From Eremomyces bilateralis CBS 781.70 (Eukaryota > Ascomycota > Dothideomycetes > Eremomycetales > Eremomycetaceae), in contig NW_022985100.1 in the NCBI RefSeq assembly GCF_010015585.1, positions 62,001 to 126,000 on the forward strand: a stretch of 64,000 nucleotides of DNA, read 5' to 3'. The notes beneath the pieces were generated by a model that made no database searches, was not told where the DNA came from, and worked only from the letters and a program-made list of their open reading frames with translations. Both the position numbers and the translations under genes were made by a program. Positions within the stretch are counted from its first letter, which is position 1; each line of letters begins with the position of its first letter. Of this stretch, positions 57,401 through 64,000 are shown piece by piece.

Positions 57401-57556
57401 TGGCCGACTTTGTCCGAGCAGGTATGGTGATCTAGTACAGGACAGTCTCGATGTTAGTTCAGCAACATAACTGGACAAGCATACAAATCATCATGTGGAA
57501 ATCAACAAAACCATACGCACCCTGCTCAATCGATCGCCTGCTCCAAGCGCTACCAT
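54450..57556 (-). CDS. large disordered protein of unknown function
   Basis: Exons 57521-57556 and 54450-57431 join across an 89-base intron to give 1005 residues. The start exon is short (MVALGAGDRLSR), with a GTGCGT donor and a CTAG acceptor preserving phase. The N-terminal ~60 residues (ITIPARTKSAKTTS..., then DLSRRLELVLAEKQAKERHR) look conserved. Most of the rest is disordered and rich in Ser, Pro, Thr with many SP/TP sites. Short predicted helices include LVKLQQQLKEEVDKARKEAD (about 510-530) and a basic helix VQRRARRERQKAREEARQKA (about 675-695). The C-terminus is strongly basic (KKPKKGDKVEMKEKKEKRGG, then LRKLFRIGGKKA). A scaffold or signalling adaptor is possible, but I recognise no named family. 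Confidence 0.75.
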
Positions 57557-60371
57557 GTTGCGCTTCAAAACACTACATCGATTGCCAGGGACTGTCAGGT
57601 ATCACTTGAAGCAAGTGGAAATGTAGATGGAGGAAAGAAATAGTGGGAATCAAACTGACACGACTGGAATCACTCAGGACAAACTTGACTCATGAAAGGG
57701 AAAAGACAACAGTGTTTCCAGAACGCTCGTGATAGAATTGAGTATTGCGGTCCACATAAAATGTGGAGGACTCGGGACTCGTATCAAAGTTGAAGGTGGG
57801 GAAAACACGACGAATAGCGCATCTTATGGCTTTAGAGACGAGACCGTCACGAGGGCGGACTTCCGGTTTCAAGCGTTCCTGGCGCACGGCTAGACGACAT
57901 TAGTTAGAAATGAGAATCGATCCCCGTATTGGACGGAGGTCCTAAGATCTGGGATACATCCCGCAATCCAGCATCGTGGGTGAGCATGTGTCTCGACTCG
58001 AGTCTCGACTCCTCCAACTGTGGAACGAAAGAAGAAGGGTTGCCATATCGGGACCCCATTTGCCGGGCTCGACCAGGATTCTGCCTTCTCATTAAGAGAC
58101 CGGTCCGAACTTCATGATGAAGCCGAAGAGGGATTGGTCATAGCGGAAGATGGTGTGAACGGAAAAGGAAAAGGCGCCTGATGGATGATGGTCCAACCAT
58201 CCGCTCTAACCGAAAAGAAAGCCCTAGGTGATCAAGGCTGGCGAGCGTGCTGGGGGGTTAAACAGAAAAGCCGGGGAAACGCGCTATCGATGTTGGATTC
58301 GCTGCGATTGCTTGCAACACCTGCGAAAACGACATCAGTGGAGGTCGGGTATCGAAATTGAGTCTGTCCGAATTTAAGTATCCAACTCTCAAAGGCATAA
58401 ACCTGCGTCCTCCGAGGAATATATCATATCAGGGTCATATACTTCAATATATCTCGATAAGAGCAACATATTGGTCACTGCACAGGCAGCAGGAGCTCAC
58501 GAGACAAGACCGTTAAATGGGGCGAGAAAAGGAGGCTCGCAGGTGGATTAGCCGATCCTGCATGACAGCATGACAGGATTAACAGCATGCAATACTGTAG
58601 TACCAACCCTGTCTCGAAAGTCGACTCCATGTCCTGTCGGCGGTCCGGCCCCTGGAAGATGGGCAATACTGCTCTAATTATCCTCAACGGCCTTTCGCCT
58701 TTAACAGCACCATAAAACCTGATCTCACTTGACCTCTCAATCCAAATTTTAAATACGGGATTTCTTTGCCTTTCACCCAGGGAGATAAACACAGCTTTGC
58801 CAAGTATCAGCTCCTCCATCGCTCTGAGCAATCCGAATCATTATTTAAGCGATCCAATCGAATCCCCAGTTGCCCGAGTAGATCTCTCCTTATCAATCGT
58901 CAGCTTACATGGAGCCTTAATGCAGATTGTAGACCCACGAACTACCAGGATGTTCACCGTTTTTTCAGGAGACAATGATTTCTAGATGGAAATGCGAGAT
59001 TGCATAAAATTTCGATTTGCACTTGTCCGTGTGACTTCGCACGGTGGTTGGATGGCCGTTGGACACCTGGACTATTGAAGTGCAATCCAGGGTGGTGCGC
59101 CACGCTACGCTTGGATTGGACTGGCGCTTGCAAAAACAATCCGGGGAGCGTCTTTTCCACCCCAAGCACGGTGCGGATATGGATCCTTCCACTTGACATT
59201 ATCCTTGGGAACGCCACGACCAGGTCAATCTTGAAGAATGAAGATGCTTCCGTTGCCGTTCCTCGTCTCCTCGGTGAGCTCGGTCAACTGTCAAGGGATT
59301 TCCCGAAATAAACAAAGGGGCGTAGCCGCGGAGGTATGGTGGCGCAGTCCTCGAACCGAAGTATTTGGGCTCTAGAGCGGTTCGAGGCTTGAGCGTGCCG
59401 TTAGATCAGCAAACTTGGCTTTTGGAAACATAATTTTCATCTCGACTCGTTCCAAACCTTCTCTCCAATTTCGGGAATATTATTCCTATCCGTAATTAGC
59501 AAATCAGCATGTGGACTCTGTAGACTCAACCGAAGTTTCCGTAATGTGATGTGTTAACTTCGAGTGTTGTTATATTTGAGAGGAGTTAGGAGATATCTTA
59601 AACTCTATTCCATATATCAATTAAGTTATGGGACTAGTCCCATAGCCAGAGCAATCCGAGGTGGACTGAAAGTAATGGTACGATGGATTTCATTCACGCC
59701 TCGGCCTATAACAGTGGAAGATTATTCCGTAGTAGCCTACTTATTCAGAAGGAATATAATATGGGCCAGCTTTATGTATAGGTGAGGCAAGGTCTGACAT
59801 AGATATGGAAGGTTTTAAATATTGTGTAGTTTGATAGGTGATGAAGGTGAAGATTGGGCATTTGAATAGGACATATTAGAGTACTCTAGATTGGGTTTCT
59901 CTCGTATGGTTTTGAACATGTAGTAACGAACTACATTGGTCCCGGTGATTGACGGCTCATCTTGTTCTCCTAACTTAAACGTGTTGAACACAACAAAGGA
60001 TCGTCATATTCAGGAGTGATAAGAATACCGTTTAGTGTTCTGATTTTTCGTTGGCACTTGCAATGTCATGGGCTAGCCGATCCAGCTGGAACGTCAAATG
60101 TGTTTAACTCGCCGATACTCGTGATGGTTATGGCAGTGAATATCCTGTTGCAGTTCACTCTAACATATTAGAAAGTGATGTGAACCGCAGCGCGATGTGA
60201 AAACAACCTAGATTTTGCAAATGAGTCAACCAACATTGAAATTTTAACCGCGGTGGTTGGAGAACAAAATGACAGAGGTTTCAATATCGCCATAGCAGAT
60301 ATCGTTCAAGCAAATCCGATACAGCTCGTTGGACATGATTTCGTCAATCCAGCGGTTATAAGGAAGCCAAG
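57557..60371. other. 2.8-kb gene-free region
   Basis: The first ~500 bases are the promoter side of the large minus-strand gene. A minus frame at 58,630-58,810 (MEELILGKAVFISLGER...) has coding-like composition but no context. Positions 59,400-60,300 are distinctly A+T-rich, possibly an old mutated repeat. No gene is called. Confidence 0.4.
59349..59387. repeat. perfect 10-bp inverted repeat with 19-base loop
   Basis: CCTCGAACCG at 59,349-59,358 is the exact reverse complement of CGGTTCGAGG at 59,378-59,387. Each arm contains GGTTCGA/TCGAACC, like the B-box of a Pol III promoter, but no tRNA fold could be drawn around it. Confidence 0.6.
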
Positions 60372-61790
60372 ATGCTTGCCAGCACCCGTCGTCGGCATAA
60401 ACCACGATCGGTCGAAGATAGCAGCATTCTCAGTGCCATATCCTCAAGCACCTGGCTATCAGCCGCCCAGAAAGTCCACAAGCTAGCGGATCTTCCACTG
60501 ATCCGCAATTCTACTACAGCGAAAGAAATCCGCCGTAATGCTCTTGAGGAAATCCGCCATCGGGGGAGGTCGCGGTCCAAACGTCGAAGTAGACGAGAGA
60601 AAGAGTCGCGAAGTGATGGACGATCATTGAGACAGAGAGAGAATCATGGAGCGCAAAGTGGACAACAAAGGAAGCCCCCTGAAGATGATGCAAAACAAAT
60701 ACGCCGCTCAGGCAATGACACCGACACCGAGGCTCGCTCGCGCGCACGAAGATATCCAAGTTCAGTGGGCACACGCCGCCAACCCGGAGACCCTGACGTC
60801 CCTACTGAGTATAAGCCATATGATGCTTCGAACGACGATGAATATGAAGAACGACATGCAGACCATGAGTCAGAACGAATCCAAGTCGAAGAATATAAAG
60901 GTCCTTTGACCATGGCAGGAGCACTGCCAGCTCCCATAGCCCAAGATCCGCAGAGTATTGGGGGTGCAGAAAGGAGATCCCATAAGCACCACTCTTGCGA
61001 TTCATTCGTCTTTTGTCCCAGACACAACCCGGAGCCGGAGCCAGAGCCATCAAAGTTCAGTTGGAAGGAAACCCTGGGACTCAGCCCGGGTAAAGAAAAC
61101 AGAACGAAGCACCAAGGCCGCAAAAGTTATTACCAGCGACAACAAGAAAGGATGCAAGCTAGCTCTAAAAGGAAGGGCCACCAACGGGGAACACGCAACA
61201 TAAGTAGCCATACTCCTGGGAATTCTTACGGCTCGGAATCGAAAGCTCGGAGGGTTCGTGTAGAGCGGACGCGGAGGCACCGTGGTACGGAGTTGGACGT
61301 TTCTAACCCACAGAATTATCCAGATGGAACCGAAAACAATAACGACGACTCTAATGACGAGGAAGAGGAGCAATTCCAGGACGACTTCGATGCACCGCCT
61401 GGTAGCCCAAACCCTGTCGACCGGAGCAAACCGTCTTCCCAGGCTTCTCTATCATTCAACAGCTCATCCAGAGCAAGCCAGTCCGAGTACCATGCAGACA
61501 GCGATGCCAGCGATGATGAGAATCGACTGTCCAAGGTCTCCATTGCGACTGAGAGCACCATTCCGCACGCGCCGCCAAACCCGGACTGGTCGGATCCGAT
61601 CATCCCCGGGGCAGCACAGGACGGGAGCTGGCATTCGACGGATAGGGTACCGGAAATACAACGGAGGTTCTTCTACAATGCCGGAAGAGCGCAGATTGAG
61701 AGATGGAGAAGAAAGAACGGGAGACAGAGGAAGAAACAGGAGGAATCAGAGCAGATGACGCAGTCCCTGAAGGGGAAAGAGAAAGAATGA
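60372..61790 (+). CDS. charged RS-rich protein of unknown function
   Basis: A single exon of 472 residues from an ATG at 60,372. I do not recognise the family. The first ~55 residues (SVEDSSILSAISSSTWLSAA, then AKEIRRNALEEIRHRGRSRS) may form helices. An Arg/Ser-rich, very basic stretch runs from about 68 to 130. A central SKFSWKETLGLSPGKENR block (about 227-245) looks like the conserved core. An acidic patch (NNDDSNDEEEEQFQDDF, about 318-335) and a C-terminal basic helix (RRFFYNAGRAQIERWRRKNG, about 434-455) follow. It is probably nuclear, given the basic clusters. It lies 341 bases before the Fta7 gene on the same strand. Confidence 0.7.
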   Translation: MLASTRRRHKPRSVEDSSILSAISSSTWLSAAQKVHKLADLPLIRNSTTAKEIRRNALEEIRHRGRSRSKRRSRREKESRSDGRSLRQRENHGAQSGQQRKPPEDDAKQIRRSGNDTDTEARSRARRYPSSVGTRRQPGDPDVPTEYKPYDASNDDEYEERHADHESERIQVEEYKGPLTMAGALPAPIAQDPQSIGGAERRSHKHHSCDSFVFCPRHNPEPEPEPSKFSWKETLGLSPGKENRTKHQGRKSYYQRQQERMQASSKRKGHQRGTRNISSHTPGNSYGSESKARRVRVERTRRHRGTELDVSNPQNYPDGTENNNDDSNDEEEEQFQDDFDAPPGSPNPVDRSKPSSQASLSFNSSSRASQSEYHADSDASDDENRLSKVSIATESTIPHAPPNPDWSDPIIPGAAQDGSWHSTDRVPEIQRRFFYNAGRAQIERWRRKNGRQRKKQEESEQMTQSLKGKEKE

Positions 61791-62131
61791 GACACATTCG
61801 GCACGAGAGACTCTGAGATAGATGAAAAACCCATAGCTGGTCTTAGCTATGTGGAGTGATGCCATAAGAGCTAATTCCACCCAAGGAGAACATGTGGTCA
61901 TTTAATGGTGCACTTCTGATTGTTTAGTTGAAATCCTCAAAGTCGTCTGCATACCATTGACGTGGCCCGTGCACCAAACAGCTCCGCGTGGGCGCGTGGC
62001 GGCGTGGGCGGCGTGGCGCGTGCTGGCGTGTTTACATCGGAGTAGATGTCTCCAAGCATCAGGTCGAGATATTGGCAAGTCTCACAGACATCTTTGGATA
62101 AAGTTCGTCGCAATTATAATAGCCTAGATCT
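61791..62131. other. promoter region of the Fta7/CENP-Q gene
   Basis: 341 bases between two plus-strand genes. It has a short run of GGCGTGGC-type repeats at 61,988-62,025. No gene is supported. Confidence 0.45.
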
Positions 62132-63268
62132 ATGGTACCTTTGATCCATTCTCAAATTCCAAGCTGCTGCTCACCATTCCACTGCTAGGCTCCGAAGTCA
62201 TCCAAGCGGAAGCACATCGACCATGACGAAGTCGCGTCAGGAACGGTCGCATCGACGCGATCATCCGCCCATGAACGCGTAAAGAAGCGCAAGAAGCAGG
62301 ATGCTACCCGAAAAAATGAATCCATACAGTCTAAATCGATCGTCTCAGCCAAAGAATCAAACAAATCAAGCGCCCCAGAACCCACCTTCCGACGACCGTT
62401 CTCTCCTCCCACCGTTGCGCATAAGAAGACTACAAATTCCTACTTAACCCAAAAGACCCGCTACATCCCACAGTCCACCCTCACGTCGAAATGGGCACCA
62501 CTCACCACTCCTGCACAAAACGCAGTAAAGACGCTCCTCGCGTCGTCGGCACGGACGGTGATCCAATCACAACCACAGAACCGGCAAAAGGAGGCCGACG
62601 ATGTGCTTCGAGGCGTGTTGAAGAAGCTCGAGCGACAAATTCCACGAATACCGTTTCCGAAAGGGCGCGCCGGGAACAAAGGGGAGGCATTCGTAAGAGA
62701 GATGCTGGACAAGCGGAGAGCGGATCTGGAAGCCCAGCTGACGAGTGTGGAACATGCGATGCTGTTGGTGGAGGAGGAGATAGGGAGGGAAGAAGAGACG
62801 TTGGAGGTCGAGAGGGAGGCGTTGGCGAGTTTGGAGAAGAATGAGAAGGCGGAGATACGGACGTGGAAGGCGGAGGAGCGGAGGGTGAGCACGACTTGAT
62901 GCATTTTTTTGTTGCAACCAGAACGCTGACTCCGAGAACAGATTCCTCTTGATCTTCGAACTTTCTTGGAACCGAGCAGCATGGTGCCGGAGATGCTTGG
63001 CGACAAACCACTTCCGCCTGCGAAAATTGTGCGCGGGCGCGATTACTGCGCACTCGACACATATGTTGCGAAGGAGAATAATGATCCGAACTTGGCTCCG
63101 ATTCTGCAGCAACTGCAAAGCCATTTGGATAGCCTGCATGCGAACAGCGAACAGGTCCAAGACATCTCCAACACCATCGACCGCGCACAGGCATCGCTGG
63201 AGGAAGTCATGTATCAGACGAAAGGCGAAGACGCTCTATTGGGCTGGATTGGTTCGATAGGGACGTAA
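62132..63268 (+). CDS. fta7: inner kinetochore protein Fta7 / CENP-Q (Okp1-like)
   Basis: Exons 62132-62134, 62189-62884 and 62942-63268 join to 341 residues. The first coding exon appears to be the ATG alone, followed by a GTACCT donor; the joined start MAPKSSKRKHIDHDE is typical of nuclear proteins. CENP-Q family marks are RYIPQSTLTSKWAPL at about 95-109, a helix LRGVLKKLERQIPRIPFP at about 143-160, and a coiled-coil at about 170-235 (DLEAQLTSVEHAMLLVEEEI, then EREALASLEKNEKAEIRTWK). A C-terminal helical part (LAPILQQLQSHLDSLHANSE) follows. In yeasts this protein (Fta7/Okp1) pairs with CENP-U/Mis17/Ame1 in the constitutive centromere-associated network. If the one-codon exon is wrong, translation could start further upstream. 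Confidence 0.87.
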
Positions 63269-64000
63269 GTGAGGCTGAAATCCTGAGTGCCGCAGGACCA
63301 AGAAGTCGCACAAAGGACTAGGATTTGTCCCAGGACTTTCTAGTATTGCATTGGGATATCAATATATCGGCGCAACCGAAGCACTGCATTTGGGTGGCTG
63401 CATGGCGTGTGGGGTGTGGTCCTAGGAGGTCAGGTTTTCTGCCTACTTCAGGACATGATTGACATCCAATGGCGGATCGAATCATGATCGAGTACTTTAT
63501 GATTTCAGTCGACCTCTCAAATTCGTTCGAATCATCCGAGGAAGTCAATGAATTGCTAATGACTGAATGAGAATTATGAATTTGTCGACTCCGTGTCAAC
63601 CAGCGCAAGTGCGCAACAAGTTTTACAAATTAACAAATACCTCCATCAGAATCAATACCAAGTCTCTCAAGTCATGATGTCCAAAATATTCTATTTTAAT
63701 CCCCGATTGGATGCATCATGGCCAATTTATGGTCGCAATGTGTCTCGTGTCAAATAGGAAGTACAATTCTATTGTATTGCCTTCACTACAAGCAACTGTT
63801 GTGTGCTGATATCCCCTTCCTTTTAACTGGCTCCAAACCTTTGGATCCATGCTATTTGCGGCCTAGCTTGTGTCACTTTTTAGTTTCATTTGTAATCGGA
63901 TCGGGTCGTCGCTGAACGGAAACCAGCATAAGAACGGACTCGTGGCCAGAGGAAGCAGCAAATAACATGTGTATATCGAGTCATATTCATGAAGATGTTC
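63269..64000. other. right-edge intergenic sequence
   Basis: 3' flank of the Fta7 gene and A+T-richer sequence to the window end. No gene is supported; a gene beginning beyond the edge cannot be excluded. Confidence 0.4.

Noticed and set aside
59320-59400. tRNA-like sequence with GGTTCGA
   Set aside because: The B-box-like motif is part of an inverted repeat; no cloverleaf or A-box with correct spacing can be drawn.
1-64000. CRISPR arrays, operons, riboswitches, phage or LTR-retroelement pairs
   Set aside because: None seen. The sequence is eukaryotic with introns, and no paired long terminal repeats or capsid/polymerase genes were noticed by reading; a computed repeat search was not possible.

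Overview
This window is chromosomal DNA of a filamentous ascomycete, most likely an Aspergillus/Penicillium-type member of the Eurotiales. The evidence is short introns of about 45-175 bases with GT..AG ends and CTAAC-like branch sites, ordinary nuclear codons, CT-rich leaders, and a gene set typical of moulds (Ssn6, Kre6, UreG, CFEM and GPI proteins, DUF3112 membrane protein, CENP-Q/Fta7). No telomere repeat, rRNA, convincing tRNA, CRISPR array, LTR pair or secondary-metabolite cluster was found by reading.

Layout. 1-3.5 kb is gene-poor and holds broken pieces: the C-terminal end of a Mutator-like transposase and a decayed minus-strand gene. 3.5-36.4 kb is the gene-rich core: a zinc alcohol dehydrogenase (+), Kre6/Skn1 glucan-synthesis protein (-), a nuclease-A-inhibitor-like protein (-), the corepressor Ssn6 (+) behind a 4.3-kb gene-free stretch, a HIT-finger protein (-) sharing a 220-bp divergent promoter with COX11 (+), UreG (-), an unknown membrane protein (-), sphingosine-1-phosphate lyase (-), a PLDc_N-type small membrane protein (-), an acidic coiled-coil protein (-), and a large protein with a catalytically intact stand-alone RNase H domain (+). 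Exon structures were worked out by hand; in each the reading phases agree across the introns.

36.4-50.3 kb is accessory and eroded: unknown gene remnants, a Cys-rich GPI protein (-), a C-terminal scrap of a fungal transcription factor (-), a DUF3112 seven-helix protein (-), and a broken Mutator-like (MULE) DNA transposon (+) whose sequence matches the scrap at the left end of the window. Many differences between the two copies are C-to-T/G-to-A in the right copy, which suggests repeat-induced point mutation.

50.3-64 kb carries a CFEM/GPI protein (+), a pseudogene with three cysteine clusters (+), a 1005-residue unknown protein (-), a 2.8-kb gap, an unknown charged RS-rich protein (+), and the kinetochore protein Fta7/CENP-Q (+).

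The genes are mostly unlinked housekeeping functions rather than an operon-like pathway. The best candidates for something undescribed are the RNase H protein with a SUMO-interaction-like motif, the cysteine-cluster pseudogene, and the long open frame that continues directly past the stop of the S1P lyase gene.
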